Source: Rhodocyclaceae bacterium (GTDB lineage Bacteria > Pseudomonadota > Gammaproteobacteria > Burkholderiales > Rhodocyclaceae). From it: a stretch of 64,000 nucleotides of DNA. This document shows, piece by piece, positions 1 to 12,997 of the stretch. Within the stretch, counting starts at the first letter, position 1. Each line of letters opens with the position of its first letter. The notes below the pieces were generated by a model that was not told where the DNA came from, searched no databases, and worked only from the letters and a program-made list of their open reading frames with translations. The stretch covers positions 100,695 to 164,694 of the forward strand of contig JAGTRP010000013.1 in the NCBI GenBank assembly GCA_018261935.1, given 5' to 3'. The position numbers were made by a program, and so were the translations under genes.

Positions 1-61
1 ATGGCCAATGCACCGCGGATAACCATCCCCGTAACGGCCGCCGCCCCGAACGACGGGGAAG

Positions 62-1750
62 CTAGACGCCGGCTTCGACCTGGTTCCGCTTCGCCACTTC
101 GGCGTAGAGCTCCCGGGCCGAAGCCACCTTGGGGCTGTTGCGGTCCTTTTGCTGGGCCCGCTGCAGGTAGCGCAGCCCCCGCTCGGCCAGGTCGCCCTCC
201 CAGCCCTTGCGGTCGAGAAGGGTGAAAATGGCCTTGGCGGCGTTCACCAGGAATTGCAGGTTGGGGACCTGGTCGGCCGCCTGGCCGAGGAGTTCCACCG
301 AGCCCTCCAGGTCGCCGGCCCGGGCCGCCAGCACGCCCCGGTTGTTGAGCTCGACGATCTCGGCGCTCACCTGTTCGAGGAGGGCCTTGCCGGCGTCCCC
401 CTGGCCGGTCTTTTCGAAGACGCTGGCGATGTGTTCGATGAGGTTGGCATCCTCGTTGTTCTCCGCCGCCACCTGCCGCATGATCTGCTGCGCCGCTTCC
501 GGCTTGCCGCTGGCGAAACAGGCATGGGCCAGATCCACCGTCAGGCGCTGGGAAACGGCCTTGCCGCCGACATCGGCGTTCTCCCTTTCCAGCTCCTGGC
601 GCAGGGTCAGGGCCTGGTCCACGAGCTGCAGGGCCTTTTCCGCGGCGCCTTCCGCCTGCAGGCAAAAGCTTTCCACCACCAGCCCGGCCATCTCGGCCTC
701 CTTGTCGCCCCGCCAGTCCCGCCGCAGGTCGCCCACCACCTTGCGGGCGCCGGCCACGTCGCCCTTCTCCACCAGGACCCGGGAGAGGTTGCCGAAGTCG
801 TCCACGGTCTTGAGGGAGGAGCCGCGATGGCGCTCCAGCACCTTGCCGTAGGCCTTTTCGGCGGCCAGCAAATCCTTGTTGCGGGCCGCGATGTCGCCCA
901 CCAGGCGCTGCCGCACGGTGTTATTGGGGGACACCTCGGCAGCCCGCTGCAGGGACGCCTGGGCGGCATCCAGCCGGTTCTGGGCCTGGTGCACCTCGGC
1001 CAGAAAATCGTAGGCCGCCAGGAACTGAGGGGCATCCGCGGTCACCTCGTGGGCGAGCCTTTCCGCCTCCTCCAGGTTGCCGCCCTCCTTGAGGGCCGTC
1101 GCCAGCCCCATCTTGGCCCAGGGCACCACCTTGGCGGCCAGCACCTGGCGGTAGACCGCCTCGGCCTCGGGGTCCCGGCCCAGGGTATGCAGCAGCTCGC
1201 CCTTGAAGCGCAGGGCGTCCAACATGTAGGCCGGCTGCTGCTCGATGACCTGGTCGCAGGCGGCAATAGCCTCCTGCAGGATGCCCTTCTCGATCTGCTG
1301 GTAGACCCGGCGCAGCACGTGCTTCTTGTAGATGGCCTTGACCAGCCGGCCCTGCAATTGCTCGGCGGTGAAGGGCTTGATCAGGTAGTCGTCGGGAGCC
1401 AGCTCGGCCAGGGAAACCACGTTGCTGTAGCCGCGCTCGGCGGTGATGATGATATAGACGGTGGAGAGGGGAATGAGGTGGGCGAGCCTCAGTTCCTCCA
1501 GGAGCTGCTGGCCGTCGCGGCCATCGTCCAGGATGAAATCCGAGAGGACGACGTCGAAGCGGTGGTTATTGACCTGGCGGATGACCTCGGCGGAGGTGCC
1601 GGCGCCATGGACCGCCGTCACCCCCAGGGCGGACAGCATGATGCGCAGGGAATCCCGGGCCGGCGGGTGGCGGTCGACGATGAGCACCCTCTTGGTGGCG
1701 AGAGATTGCTGCAGGACCCGCAGCATCTCTTCGTTTTTCAGGGCGTCCAT
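62..1750 (-). CDS. Response regulator receiver with TPR tail
   Basis: The protein has 562 residues. Residues about 20-140 form a CheY-like receiver domain: D26 for the acidic pocket, D71 as the likely phospho-acceptor (LSDF), T103 and K125 (LIKPF). About 400 residues of tetratricopeptide-like helical repeats follow, with no DNA-binding or enzymatic output domain. By family analogy, phosphorylation would alter protein-protein contacts made by the TPR region. No histidine kinase gene is adjacent in the window. It is divergent from mnmG, and a 26-bp inverted repeat lies just upstream of its start codon. The partner kinase and target are unknown. Confidence 0.85.
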   Translation of the reverse strand: MDALKNEEMLRVLQQSLATKRVLIVDRHPPARDSLRIMLSALGVTAVHGAGTSAEVIRQVNNHRFDVVLSDFILDDGRDGQQLLEELRLAHLIPLSTVYIIITAERGYSNVVSLAELAPDDYLIKPFTAEQLQGRLVKAIYKKHVLRRVYQQIEKGILQEAIAACDQVIEQQPAYMLDALRFKGELLHTLGRDPEAEAVYRQVLAAKVVPWAKMGLATALKEGGNLEEAERLAHEVTADAPQFLAAYDFLAEVHQAQNRLDAAQASLQRAAEVSPNNTVRQRLVGDIAARNKDLLAAEKAYGKVLERHRGSSLKTVDDFGNLSRVLVEKGDVAGARKVVGDLRRDWRGDKEAEMAGLVVESFCLQAEGAAEKALQLVDQALTLRQELERENADVGGKAVSQRLTVDLAHACFASGKPEAAQQIMRQVAAENNEDANLIEHIASVFEKTGQGDAGKALLEQVSAEIVELNNRGVLAARAGDLEGSVELLGQAADQVPNLQFLVNAAKAIFTLLDRKGWEGDLAERGLRYLQRAQQKDRNSPKVASARELYAEVAKRNQVEAGV

Positions 1751-1770
1751 CCCGCTCCACGGCTGTTATT

Positions 1771-1796
1771 TGATGTAATCGCGACAAATTACGTCA
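1771..1796. promoter_or_regulatory. Inverted repeat upstream of the receiver-TPR gene
   Basis: TGATGTAAT, an 8-nt spacer, then ATTACGTCA: 9-bp half-sites matching at 8 of 9 positions. It lies 21 bp ahead of the minus-strand start codon at 1750, where an operator or a transcript hairpin would act. I cannot assign it to a known regulator. Confidence 0.4.
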
Positions 1797-1956
1797 TCTT
1801 TCCGGGCTGGACAAGGCGGTGCGGTTCGTCAGCCGGTTGCCGGAAAGTCTCCCGATGCCGGTGAACATGGGGGATTCCTGTTGTTTTTCAGCCCCCTGAC
1901 GTAAAATCCGCCTTTCGATTCCGCGCCGCAGCAACCCCCGCTTCACTCTGGACACC

Positions 1957-3843
1957 ATGCTCTTTCCCACCCGTTTCGATGTCATCGTCGTCGGCGGCGG
2001 TCATGCCGGCACCGAGGCTGCCCTGGCGGCGGCCCGGACGGGCGCCAAGACCCTGCTTCTGACCCACAACCTGGAAACCCTGGGGGCCATGAGCTGCAAC
2101 CCCTCCATCGGGGGCATCGGTAAGGGCCACCTGGTGAAGGAAGTGGACGCCCTGGGCGGCGCCATGGCGGCGGCCACCGACGAGGGCGGCATCCAGTTCC
2201 GCATCCTCAATGCCTCCAAGGGGCCGGCGGTACGCGCCACCCGGGCCCAGGCCGACCGCCTCCTGTACAAGCAGGCCATCCGCACCCGGCTGGAAAACCA
2301 GCCCAATCTCACCGTCTTTGCCCAGGCCTGCGACGACCTGCTGGTGGAAGGGGACCGGGTCACCGGCGCCGTCACCCAGCTCGGCATCCGCTTCGAGGCC
2401 CCGGCCGTGGTCCTCACCGCCGGCACCTTCCTGAACGGCCTCATCCACGTCGGGCTCTCCAATTACACCGGCGGCCGCATGGGCGACCCGCCGTCGGTCT
2501 CCCTGGCCGCCCGCCTGAAGGAACTGAAGCTGCCCCAGGGGCGGCTGAAAACCGGCACCCCGCCGCGGCTGGACGGCAAGACCATCGACTACTCGGCCAT
2601 GACGCCCCAGTACTCGGACGAGCCGATGCCGGTCTTCTCCTTCCTGGGCCGCCCGGAGCAGCACCCGGCCCAGCTGCCCTGCTGGATCACCGAGACCAAC
2701 CCGCGCACCCACGACATCATCCGCGCCGGCCTGGACCGCTCGCCCATGTACACCGGGGTCATCGAGGGGGTCGGGCCGCGCTACTGCCCGTCCATCGAGG
2801 ACAAGATCCACCGCTTCGCCGGCCGGGACAGCCATAACGTCTTCCTGGAGCCCGAGGGCCTGACCACCCACGAGGTGTACCCGAACGGCGTCTCCACCTC
2901 GCTGCCCTTCGACGTCCAGCTCGCCCTGGTGCGCTCCATCAAGGGCCTGGAGAACTGCCACATCCTGCGCCCCGGCTACGCCATCGAGTACGATTTCTAC
3001 GATCCCCGGGGGCTCAAGAATTCCCTGGAGAGCAAGGCCATCCGCGGGCTTTTCTTCGCCGGCCAGATCAACGGCACCACCGGCTACGAGGAAGCCGCCG
3101 CCCAGGGGCTGCTGGCCGGGGCGAACGCCGCCCTCTACGCCCAGGAGCGCGACGCCTGGTGCCCGCGCCGGGACGAGGCCTACCTGGGGGTGCTGGTGGA
3201 CGACCTCATCACCCGGGGCGTCTCCGAGCCCTACCGGATGTTCACCAGCCGGGCCGAATATCGCCTCTCCCTGCGGGAAGACAACGCCGACCTCCGGCTC
3301 ACCGAAACCGGGCGCCGCCTGGGTTTGGTGGACGATGTCCGCTGGGACGCCTTCTGCAGGAAGCGCGACGCCATCGCCCGGGAGCAGGAGCGGCTGAAAT
3401 CCACCTGGGTCAATCCGGCCACCCTGGCGGCAGAGGATGCCACCCGGGTCCTGGGCAAGCCCATCGAGCACGAATACAACCTCTTCGACCTGCTGCGCCG
3501 CCCGGAAGTGAGCTACGCCGCCCTCATGACCCTGCCCCAGGCCGGCGAAGCCCTCGCCGATCCCCTGGCCATCGAGCAGGTGGAGATCCAGGCCAAGTAC
3601 CAGGGCTACATCGACCGTCAGGCCGAGGAAGTCTCCCGGGCCGCCGCCTACGAGGACACCCCTCTGCCTGCCGACCTCGACTATGCCAAAGTGGCTGGCC
3701 TCTCCAACGAGGTGCGCCAGAAGCTCGCCCAGCACCGGCCCCAGACCCTGGGCCAAGCCTCCCGCATCCAGGGCATCACGCCGGCGGCCATTTCGCTGCT
3801 CCTCATCCACCTGAAGCGCCTCGGGCTCTCCCAAGCCGCATGA
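1957..3843 (+). CDS. mnmG: tRNA uridine-5-carboxymethylaminomethyl enzyme MnmG (GidA)
   Basis: The 628-residue protein matches full-length MnmG. It begins with a Rossmann FAD-binding segment ([19 protein letters not shown]) and carries the family signature around residues 270-290 ([10 protein letters not shown]) and a [17 protein letters not shown] segment. With MnmE, MnmG builds the carboxymethylaminomethyl group on the wobble uridine of several tRNAs, using FAD, NADH, methylenetetrahydrofolate and glycine. It is the first gene of a tightly coupled unit: its TGA overlaps the ATG of rsmG. A possible -10 (TAAAAT at 1902-1907) precedes it, without a convincing -35. Confidence 0.97.
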   Translation: MLFPTRFDVIVVGGGHAGTEAALAAARTGAKTLLLTHNLETLGAMSCNPSIGGIGKGHLVKEVDALGGAMAAATDEGGIQFRILNASKGPAVRATRAQADRLLYKQAIRTRLENQPNLTVFAQACDDLLVEGDRVTGAVTQLGIRFEAPAVVLTAGTFLNGLIHVGLSNYTGGRMGDPPSVSLAARLKELKLPQGRLKTGTPPRLDGKTIDYSAMTPQYSDEPMPVFSFLGRPEQHPAQLPCWITETNPRTHDIIRAGLDRSPMYTGVIEGVGPRYCPSIEDKIHRFAGRDSHNVFLEPEGLTTHEVYPNGVSTSLPFDVQLALVRSIKGLENCHILRPGYAIEYDFYDPRGLKNSLESKAIRGLFFAGQINGTTGYEEAAAQGLLAGANAALYAQERDAWCPRRDEAYLGVLVDDLITRGVSEPYRMFTSRAEYRLSLREDNADLRLTETGRRLGLVDDVRWDAFCRKRDAIAREQERLKSTWVNPATLAAEDATRVLGKPIEHEYNLFDLLRRPEVSYAALMTLPQAGEALADPLAIEQVEIQAKYQGYIDRQAEEVSRAAAYEDTPLPADLDYAKVAGLSNEVRQKLAQHRPQTLGQASRIQGITPAAISLLLIHLKRLGLSQAA

Positions 3844-4457
3844 ACGACACCCAACTTGCATCGGGCCTGACCGCCCTCGGCCTGGATTTGCCCACCGATG
3901 CCCAGGAGAAGCTCCTGGCCTACCGGGACCTGCTCCTCAAGTGGAACCGGACCTACAACCTCACCGCCCTGCGGGACCCGGAACAGGCCATTTCCCATCA
4001 CCTGCTGGATTCCCTCGCCATCCTGCCGTGGATCCGGGGCGACAGCCTCCTCGACGTGGGCAGCGGCGGCGGCCTGCCCGGCATCCCGCTGGCCATCGCC
4101 CGGCCCGATCTGCAGGTGACCCTGGTGGATGCCGTGCAGAAGAAGGCCACCTTCCTCCAGCAGGCGGCCATCGAACTGGAGTTGCCCAATGTGCGGGCGC
4201 TGCACGCCCGGGTCGAAGAAATCTCGGGGCAGTTTTCCCAGATCACCTCCCGGGCCTTCGCCGAACTCGCCGACTTCACCCGCCTCACCCGCCACCTGCT
4301 GGCCGCCGACGGGCACTGGCTGGCGATGAAGGGAGTGCGGCCGGAAAACGAAATCGCCGCCCTGCCGGCCGACGTGCAGGTCGAGGCCATCGAGCCCCTG
4401 ACGGTGCCGGGGCTCGCTGCGGAACGACATTTGATCATTTTGAAAGCCGGGGCATGA
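3840..4457 (+). CDS. rsmG: 16S rRNA (guanine527-N7)-methyltransferase RsmG (GidB)
   Basis: The 205-residue protein has the RsmG hallmarks: an N-terminal [12 protein letters not shown] segment and the SAM-binding motif [15 protein letters not shown] near residues 70-84, followed by [15 protein letters not shown]. It methylates G527 in the 530 loop of 16S rRNA. The start is fixed by the ATGA overlap with the mnmG stop at 3840-3843, and the gene ends in the same kind of overlap with parA. That is consistent with translational coupling. Confidence 0.96.
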   Translation: MNDTQLASGLTALGLDLPTDAQEKLLAYRDLLLKWNRTYNLTALRDPEQAISHHLLDSLAILPWIRGDSLLDVGSGGGLPGIPLAIARPDLQVTLVDAVQKKATFLQQAAIELELPNVRALHARVEEISGQFSQITSRAFAELADFTRLTRHLLAADGHWLAMKGVRPENEIAALPADVQVEAIEPLTVPGLAAERHLIILKAGA

Positions 4458-5215
4458 AAGTACTCGCCATCACCAACCAGAAAGGCGGCGTCGGCAAGAC
4501 GACGACGGCGGTGAATCTCGCCGCCTGCCTCGCCGCCCAGGAGCAGCGCGTCCTGCTCATCGATCTCGACCCCCAGGGCAACGCCACCACCGGCTGCGGC
4601 ATCACCAAGAAGGACGCCCTGCCCACCGTCTACCAATTGCTCCTGGGCATGGCGAGCCTCAGCCAGGTCTGCCTCAAGACGGAATTCGCCTTCGACCTGC
4701 TGCCCGCCAACCGGGAACTGGCCGGCGCCGAGGTGGAGCTCATCGACATCCCGCACCGGGAATACCGCCTGAAGAATGCCCTCCAGGCCGGCCACGGCAC
4801 CTACGACTACATCCTCATCGACTGCCCCCCGGCCCTCAACATGCTGACCGTGAACGGCCTGGTGGCTTCCGACGCCGTCATCATCCCCATGCAGTGCGAG
4901 TACTACGCCCTGGAAGGCCTCTCGGACTTGGTGGAAACCCTGCGCAAGATACGAACCCATCTCAATCCCCGCCTGGAGATCGAGGGCCTGCTGCGCACCA
5001 TGTACAACCCGCAGAGCACCTTGACCCAGCAGGTGTCCAGCGAGCTGGAGAGCCATTTCGGGCAGAAGGTCTATCGCACCCTCATCCCCCGCAACGTCCG
5101 CCTGGCCGAGGCCCCTTCCTACGGCAAGCCGGTCATCGCCTTCGACAAGGGTTCGAGGGGCGCCCAGGCCTATTCGGCCTTGGCGCAGGAAATGTTGGAA
5201 AGGGCCATAGCATGA
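4454..5215 (+). CDS. parA: Chromosome partitioning ATPase ParA (Soj)
   Basis: The 253-residue protein has the deviant Walker A motif KGGVGKTT starting at residue 10, a DLDPQGN motif and an IDCPP motif. These place it in the chromosomal ParA/Soj family. It binds nucleoid DNA as an ATP-bound dimer and segregates the origin region with ParB. Start and stop overlap rsmG and parB by ATGA. The mnmG-rsmG-parAB order is typical of origin-proximal regions, so this window may lie near oriC, although no origin is visible here. Confidence 0.96.
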   Translation: MKVLAITNQKGGVGKTTTAVNLAACLAAQEQRVLLIDLDPQGNATTGCGITKKDALPTVYQLLLGMASLSQVCLKTEFAFDLLPANRELAGAEVELIDIPHREYRLKNALQAGHGTYDYILIDCPPALNMLTVNGLVASDAVIIPMQCEYYALEGLSDLVETLRKIRTHLNPRLEIEGLLRTMYNPQSTLTQQVSSELESHFGQKVYRTLIPRNVRLAEAPSYGKPVIAFDKGSRGAQAYSALAQEMLERAIA

Positions 5216-6066
5216 TCAAGATGAAGGGACTCGGCCGCGGCCTCGACGCCCTGCTTTCCGGCAGCGACACCAAGGGCAGGGACGAGCAACGCAACCTGCC
5301 GGTGGAGCGCCTCAAGCCCGGCAAGTACCAGCCCCGCACCCACATGGACGAGGCCTCCCTGGCCGAACTGGCGGCATCCATCCAGGCCCAGGGGGTGATG
5401 CAGCCCATCCTGGTGCGGGCCATCGACCCGACGCCGGGGGCCGAACGCTACGAGATCGTCGCCGGCGAACGCCGCTGGCGGGCAGCCCAGATTGCCAACC
5501 TCACCGAAGTGCCGGTCCTGATCCGGGCCATTCCGGACGAGCAGGCCCTGGCCATGGCGCTCATCGAGAATATCCAGCGGGAGAACCTCAACCCCCTGGA
5601 AGAGGCCATGGGCCTGCAGCGCCTCATCGACGAATTCGGCCTCACCCACCAGCAGGCAGCCGACGCCGTCGGCCGCTCCCGCCCGGCCGCCTCCAACCTG
5701 CTGCGGCTGCTCCAGCTCACCGCTCCGGTCCAGGACCTGCTCATGGAAGGCCAGCTCGACATGGGCCACGCCCGCGCCCTGCTGCCGGTGCCCGGCGCCA
5801 CCCAGGTCCAACTCGCCCAGCGCATCGTCCAGAAGGGCTTGTCGGTGCGGGAAGCCGAGCGCCTCGTCCAGCATCTCCTCAATCCGCCCAAGGCGGCACC
5901 CGAGAAGCCCGTCGATCGGGATCTACTGCGCCTAGAGGAGGAACTTTCGGACAACCTGGGCGCCGTGGTGGCCATCCGCACCAACAAAAAGGGGGCCGGC
6001 AAGGTCACCATCGAATTCGGCAGTCTCGACCAGCTGGACGGGCTTCTGGGGCACCTGCGCGCGTAA
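5212..6066 (+). CDS. parB: Chromosome partitioning protein ParB (Spo0J)
   Basis: The 284-residue protein shows the ParB layout: N-terminal [10 protein letters not shown] (ParA contact), a CTPase/ParB-N domain with GERRWRA and [14 protein letters not shown], a helix-turn-helix region ([23 protein letters not shown]) and a C-terminal dimerisation domain. It would load onto parS and slide as a CTP-dependent clamp. I saw no canonical parS consensus near the operon. An internal ATG at 5221 (MKGLGRGL) is a possible alternative start, but the ATGA overlap with parA favours 5212. Confidence 0.95.
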   Translation: MIKMKGLGRGLDALLSGSDTKGRDEQRNLPVERLKPGKYQPRTHMDEASLAELAASIQAQGVMQPILVRAIDPTPGAERYEIVAGERRWRAAQIANLTEVPVLIRAIPDEQALAMALIENIQRENLNPLEEAMGLQRLIDEFGLTHQQAADAVGRSRPAASNLLRLLQLTAPVQDLLMEGQLDMGHARALLPVPGATQVQLAQRIVQKGLSVREAERLVQHLLNPPKAAPEKPVDRDLLRLEEELSDNLGAVVAIRTNKKGAGKVTIEFGSLDQLDGLLGHLRA

Positions 6067-6130
6067 TGCGTTGCACCAGGCGTAATCCCTGATTCATATG
6101 GGGAAAACCCGCTATTTGTGCATCGCAAAA

Positions 6131-6159
6131 TTGACTCTTCTATAAGACACTGGTAAAGT
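6131..6159 (+). promoter_or_regulatory. Sigma-70-type promoter of the atp operon
   Basis: TTGACT at 6131-6136 (5 of 6 to consensus), a 17-bp spacer, and TAAAGT at 6154-6159 preceded directly by TGG, an extended -10. Transcription would start near 6166, about 20 bp before the TTG start of atpI. It is the only gap before a nine-gene run. Confidence 0.6.
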
Positions 6160-6185
6160 CGCTCGGTTTTTGATCGAGGCCTGTC

Positions 6186-6542
6186 TTGCACCCGCAAGTA
6201 AGCTGGATTCTCAGCCGCCAAGCGGCATTGGTAATCGCCCTGGCGCTGGCCGCCTGGGGCTTCGCCACTGCGAATGAGGCAGTCTCGGTCTTGATCGGGG
6301 GATCAATCGGCGTCGTCGCCAACTTCGGCTATGTGCTGCGGGCGATGCGAATGACGCCGAAGACCGACCCGGTAAATGTTTACCGGGCGCAGGCCGCAGG
6401 CGAGGGGTTTAAATTCCTGCTCACGCTCATCGGCTTCGCCCTTGTGTTTTTGGAGTACAAGGAAGTGGCGGTCCTGCCGCTCTTTCTTGGCTATGCATCA
6501 ACCTTCGTCATCTTTTGGATGGCACTGCTGAAAAAACGCTAG
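6186..6542 (+). CDS. atpI: ATP synthase subunit I (AtpI)
   Basis: The 118-residue hydrophobic protein has about four predicted membrane segments. Its place directly before atpB is the usual AtpI position. AtpI assists assembly of the c-ring and possibly Mg2+ handling, and is poorly conserved in sequence. The reading frame opens with TTG at 6186; the next in-frame ATG codons lie too deep inside the membrane segments to be the start. It is the first gene after the predicted atp promoter. Confidence 0.85.
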   Translation: MHPQVSWILSRQAALVIALALAAWGFATANEAVSVLIGGSIGVVANFGYVLRAMRMTPKTDPVNVYRAQAAGEGFKFLLTLIGFALVFLEYKEVAVLPLFLGYASTFVIFWMALLKKR

Positions 6543-6547
6543 GCTGA

Positions 6548-7360
<813 letters not shown>

Positions 7361-7414
7361 GAGTTTTTGTAGTTTCCTTTCAACTTTAACCCGCAACAAA
7401 CCTACCTTTACTGA

Positions 7415-7687
<273 letters not shown>

Positions 7688-7724
7688 TCCGCGCGCCTGA
7701 ACCCTTTTTTACCAGGAGGTTAGC

Positions 7725-8195
7725 GTGAACATCAACGCTACACTGATTGGCCAGGCTATCTGGTTTGCGCTCTTCATCTGGATCACGATGAAGTATGTTT
7801 GGCCGCCGCTGCAAAAGGCGATGGCCGACCGTCAAGCGCAGATCGCTGAAGGCCTGGCTGCGGCTGAACGCGGCAAGAACGAGCAGGAGATCGCTGCCAA
7901 GCGCTCCGCCGAAACCCTGCGCGAAGCCAAGGGCAAGGCCGCCGAGCTGGTCGCCCAAGCCGAAAAGCGTGCGCAGCAGATCATCGAGGAAGCCAAGGGC
8001 GCTGCCAAGGTTGAGGCCGACAAGGTCGTCGCCGGCGCCAAGGCGGAAATCGACCAGGAAGTCGAACGTGCGAAGCAGCAACTGCGCGAGCGCGTCGCCG
8101 AACTGGCGGTTGCCGGTGCCGAGAAGATCCTGCGCAAGGAAATCAATGCGTCCGTGCATGGCGACATGCTGGGCGCCCTGAAACAGGAACTGTAA
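7725..8195 (+). CDS. atpF: F1Fo ATP synthase subunit b
   Basis: The 156-residue protein has one N-terminal membrane helix (about residues 5-27) followed by a long charged, Ala-rich helix typical of the b-subunit stator dimer. It links Fo subunit a to F1 through the delta subunit. An AGGAGG ribosome-binding site precedes it. Confidence 0.96.
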   Translation: MNINATLIGQAIWFALFIWITMKYVWPPLQKAMADRQAQIAEGLAAAERGKNEQEIAAKRSAETLREAKGKAAELVAQAEKRAQQIIEEAKGAAKVEADKVVAGAKAEIDQEVERAKQQLRERVAELAVAGAEKILRKEINASVHGDMLGALKQEL

Positions 8196-8199
8196 GCCC

Positions 8200-8736
8200 A
8201 TGGCTGAATCCGTCACTATCGCCCGTCCTTACGCCGAAGCCCTGTTCCGGGTGGCGAAGGAAAGCGGCGCTCTGGCCAAGTGGTCCGGGCAGGTCGCTCT
8301 GCTCGCCCAAGTGGCCGCCAGTCCCGAGGCCCAATCGGCCATCGGCGATCCCAACGTGGCGGCCCCGCAACTGGTCGACCTTTTCCGGTCTGTCTGCGGT
8401 ACGGCGATAGATGCGGAGCTGTCGAACTTCATCCAGCTGCTGGCTGACAATGACCGTCTGGGGCTGTTGCCCGAAATCGGCGCTTTGTACGAAAGCTACA
8501 AGCAAGCCGAAGAAGGCACCAGGCAGGCCGAAATCCATTCGGCCTTCCCCCTCGACGACGGCCAGGTCAAGGCTCTCGTGCCCCAGCTCGAAGCCTATTT
8601 CAAGACCAAGCTGGAAGCGTCGGTCAAGGTTGATCCCGAACTCATCGGCGGGATCAAGGTACTGGTCGGCGACCAGATGCTGGATGCTTCAGTCCGCGGC
8701 AAGCTCGACGCCATGGCTACGGCGCTGAACCACTAG
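8200..8736 (+). CDS. atpH: F1Fo ATP synthase subunit delta
   Basis: The 178-residue protein matches the delta/OSCP family: an N-terminal six-helix domain (ARPYAEALFRVA) and a C-terminal segment with VDPELIGGIKVLVGDQMLDASVRGKLDAM. It connects the stator b subunits to the top of the alpha3beta3 hexamer. It starts 4 bp after the atpF stop. Confidence 0.97.
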   Translation: MAESVTIARPYAEALFRVAKESGALAKWSGQVALLAQVAASPEAQSAIGDPNVAAPQLVDLFRSVCGTAIDAELSNFIQLLADNDRLGLLPEIGALYESYKQAEEGTRQAEIHSAFPLDDGQVKALVPQLEAYFKTKLEASVKVDPELIGGIKVLVGDQMLDASVRGKLDAMATALNH

Positions 8737-8745
8737 GAGAATTTC

Positions 8746-10284
8746 ATGCAGTTGAATCCTTCCGAAATTTCTGAACTGATCAAGAACAAGATCCAGAACC
8801 TGCAGGGCGCGTCGGAAGTGCGCACGCAGGGCACGGTCGTTTCCGTGACCGACGGTATCTGCCGCGTCCATGGCCTGCAAGACGTCATGCAGGGCGAAAT
8901 GCTGGAATTCCCCGGCAACACCTTCGGCATGGCGCTGAACCTCGAGCGCGACTCCGTCGGCGCCGTTGTTCTTGGCGAATACGAGCACATCTCCGAAGGC
9001 GACGTGGTCAAGACCACCGGCCGCATTCTGGAAGTTCCCGTCGGCCCCGAGCTGCTGGGCCGCGTTGTGAACTCCCTGGGCCAGCCCATCGACGGCAAGG
9101 GCCCGATCAATGCCAAGCTCACCGACAAGATCGAAAAGGTCGCCCCGGGCGTTATTTGGCGTAAGTCCGTTTCCCAGCCGGTCCAGACCGGTCTGAAGTG
9201 CGTGGACTCCATGGTGCCCGTCGGCCGCGGCCAGCGCGAACTGATCATCGGCGACCGCCAGACCGGCAAGACCGCCGTCGCTGTCGACGCCATCATCAAC
9301 CAGAAGGGCAAGAACCTCTTCTGCGTCTATGTCGCTATCGGCCAGAAGGCTTCCACCATCGCCAACGTGGTGCGCAAGCTGGAAGAGCACGGCGCGATGG
9401 AATACACCATCATCGTCGCCGCCTCCGCTTCCGAATCCGCTGCGCTGCAGTACATCGCCCCCTACTCCGGCTGCACCATGGGCGAGTACTTCCGCGACCG
9501 CGGCCAGGACGCCCTGATCATTTATGACGATTTGACCAAGCAGGCCTGGGGCTACCGTCAGGTTTCCCTGCTGCTGCGCCGTCCGCCGGGCCGTGAAGCC
9601 TACCCGGGCGACGTGTTCTACCTCCACTCCCGCCTCCTGGAGCGCGCCGCTCGCGTTTCCGAAGCTTGGGTCGAGAAGCTGACCAATGGCGAAGTCAAGG
9701 GCAAGACCGGTTCGCTGACCGCTCTCCCCGTGATCGAAACCCAGGCCGGCGACGTGTCCGCCTTCGTTCCGACCAACGTCATCTCTATTACCGACGGCCA
9801 GATCTTCCTGGAAACCGACCTCTTCAACGCCGGTATCCGTCCCGCCATCAACGCCGGTATCTCCGTGTCCCGCGTCGGTGGTGCCGCCCAGACCAAGCTG
9901 ATCAAGAAGCTTGGCGGCGGTGTCCGTCTGGCACTCGCCCAGTACCGTGAACTGGCTGCCTTCGCGCAGTTCGCTTCCGATCTGGACGAAGCGACCCGCA
10001 AGCAGCTGGAGCGTGGCCGCCTGGTGACCGAGCTGATGAAGCAGCCCCAGTACTCCCCCATGAGCATCTCCGAAATGGCCGTCACGCTGTACGCGGCCGA
10101 CAAGGGCTACTTCGACGACGTCGAAGTCAAGCGTGCTCTGGAGTGCGAAAAGGCCATGATCGGCTACCTGAAGGCCAACTGCGCCGACGTCATGGAAACC
10201 ATGGAGTCCAAGGCTGACCTCGACGGCGAAACCGAGAAGAAGCTCGCCGCCGGCATTCAGGCTTTCAAGAGCAGCTGGGCCTAA
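8746..10284 (+). CDS. atpA: F1Fo ATP synthase subunit alpha
   Basis: The 512-residue protein is full length for AtpA. It has the Walker A motif GDRQTGKT at residues 169-176, the arginine-finger region ([16 protein letters not shown]) and a C-terminal helical domain. It forms the non-catalytic nucleotide-binding sites of F1. Third positions in this and the other atp genes use T more often than in the neighbouring genes, as expected for highly expressed genes. Confidence 0.98.
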   Translation: MQLNPSEISELIKNKIQNLQGASEVRTQGTVVSVTDGICRVHGLQDVMQGEMLEFPGNTFGMALNLERDSVGAVVLGEYEHISEGDVVKTTGRILEVPVGPELLGRVVNSLGQPIDGKGPINAKLTDKIEKVAPGVIWRKSVSQPVQTGLKCVDSMVPVGRGQRELIIGDRQTGKTAVAVDAIINQKGKNLFCVYVAIGQKASTIANVVRKLEEHGAMEYTIIVAASASESAALQYIAPYSGCTMGEYFRDRGQDALIIYDDLTKQAWGYRQVSLLLRRPPGREAYPGDVFYLHSRLLERAARVSEAWVEKLTNGEVKGKTGSLTALPVIETQAGDVSAFVPTNVISITDGQIFLETDLFNAGIRPAINAGISVSRVGGAAQTKLIKKLGGGVRLALAQYRELAAFAQFASDLDEATRKQLERGRLVTELMKQPQYSPMSISEMAVTLYAADKGYFDDVEVKRALECEKAMIGYLKANCADVMETMESKADLDGETEKKLAAGIQAFKSSWA

Positions 10285-10301
10285 TCAGGTAGGAGAACGC
10301 C

Positions 10302-11032
10302 ATGCCTAGCGGCAAGGAAATTCGCAACAAGATCAAGAGCGTCGAAAACACGCGCAAGATCACCAAGGCCATGGAGATGGTGGCCGCATCCAAAATGCGC
10401 AAGGGATTCTCATCACCTCCGACAAGGGCCTGTGCGGCGGCTTGAACAGCAACGCACTGCGTCTCGTGGTCGGCAAGATGAAGGAATGGGACGCCGCCGG
10501 CATCAAGACCAGCGCCACCTGCATCGGCAACAAGGGCTTCGGCTTCATGCAGCGGGCCGGCGTCAATGTCGTCTCCCACGTTGTGGGCATGGGCGACACG
10601 CCGCACCTGGAAAAGCTCATCGGGCCGGTGAAGGTTCAGCTCGACGCCTACATGCGCGGTGAAATCGACGCCCTCTACATCGTCTATACCCGCTTCATCA
10701 ATACGATGAAGCAGGAGCCGGTGATCGAACAGCTTCTTCCCCTCTCCGGGGAGGAAGTCGGTTCCGCCAGGACCAAGTGGGATTACGTCTACGAGCCGGA
10801 AGCCAAGTCGGTCATCGACGACCTGCTCATCCGCTACGTCGAAGCGTTGATCTATCAGGCTGTGGCCGAAAACATGGCCTCCGAGCAGTCTGCCCGGATG
10901 GTGGCCATGAAGTCCGCCTCCGACAACGCCAAGAACGTCATCGGTGAATTGAAGCTGGTCTACAACAAGGCCCGCCAGGCCGCGATTACGAAGGAACTTT
11001 CGGAAATCGTGAGCGGCGCCGCCGCCGTGTGA
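10302..11032 (+). pseudogene. atpG: ATP synthase subunit gamma, disrupted by an out-of-frame internal deletion
   Basis: The ATG at 10302, after an AGGAG ribosome-binding site, opens a normal gamma N-terminus ([20 protein letters not shown]). After codon 34 (MRK, ending at 10403) the text jumps to the segment normally found near residue 78 ([12 protein letters not shown]), and that segment is in another frame (10406 onward). The first frame ends at TGA 10443-10445. About 43-45 codons are missing compared with typical 286-290-residue gamma subunits, and the loss is not a multiple of three. The rest, to the conserved C-terminus [15 protein letters not shown], is intact. Gamma is the central rotor, so as written this operon could not make a working F1. 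A sequencing or assembly error is the simplest explanation, because all neighbours are intact. Confidence 0.9.
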
Positions 11033-11039
11033 CGCGTAG

Positions 11040-12467
<1,428 letters not shown>

Positions 12468-12492
12468 CGCGGTACCAGTTTAGGAGCCAGTC

Positions 12493-12918
12493 ATGGCAAT
12501 TTCTGTTCATTGTGACGTCGTCAGCGCGGAAGAGCAGATCTTCTCCGGCATCGTCGAATTCGCCGTTTTCCCCGGCGAAGCCGGCGAGCTGGGGATCATG
12601 CCTCACCACACGCCGCTGCTGACCCGCATCAAGCCGGGCACCATCCGGCTGAAGGTGCCGGGCCAGGCGGACTACGAGCTGGTGTACGTGTCCGGCGGCA
12701 TGCTGGAAGTGCAGCCCGACATGATCACCGTGTTGGCCGACACCGCCATCCGTGCCCACGACCTGGACGAAGCCAAGGCCCTGGACGCCAAGAAGCGGGC
12801 CGAGGAAGCCCTGGCCAACCGCCAGGCCGAGGTGGACTACGCCGCGGCCGAAGCGGAGCTGGCCCAGGCCATCGCTCAGCTGCAAGCCATCCAGCGTCTT
12901 CGGAAGCACACGCACTGA
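12493..12918 (+). CDS. atpC: F1Fo ATP synthase subunit epsilon
   Basis: The 141-residue protein has the epsilon layout: an N-terminal beta-sandwich ([31 protein letters not shown]) and a C-terminal helical hairpin rich in Ala/Glu. It binds gamma and the c-ring and inhibits ATP hydrolysis. It closes the operon and is followed by a strong intrinsic terminator. Confidence 0.97.
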   Translation: MAISVHCDVVSAEEQIFSGIVEFAVFPGEAGELGIMPHHTPLLTRIKPGTIRLKVPGQADYELVYVSGGMLEVQPDMITVLADTAIRAHDLDEAKALDAKKRAEEALANRQAEVDYAAAEAELAQAIAQLQAIQRLRKHTH

Positions 12919-12940
12919 GTCCGGAAGTCTCGGACAGCAA

Positions 12941-12967
12941 AAAGGGCAGCCTCGGCTGCCCTTTTTT
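12941..12967 (+). terminator. Intrinsic terminator of the atp operon
   Basis: AAAGGGCAGCC at 12941-12951 pairs perfectly with GGCTGCCCTTT at 12954-12964 and runs into a six-T tract. It lies 22 bp after the atpC stop. The hairpin is symmetric and A-rich on its left side, so it may also stop transcription of the converging thiolase gene. Confidence 0.9.
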
Positions 12968-12997
12968 ATTCACCCATCAATTTTTGGCCACTGCGCC

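Noticed and set aside
1..61. Start of a plus-strand gene at the left edge
   Set aside because: The frame runs antisense into the response regulator gene, has no family motif and no visible upstream context.
1888..3861. 657-codon minus-strand frame opposite mnmG
   Set aside because: Antisense shadow of a well-identified gene; no recognisable motif or ribosome-binding site.
4454..6186. parS sites near parAB
   Set aside because: I looked for the consensus TGTTTCACGTGAAACA and close variants around the operon and saw none; parS may lie outside the window.
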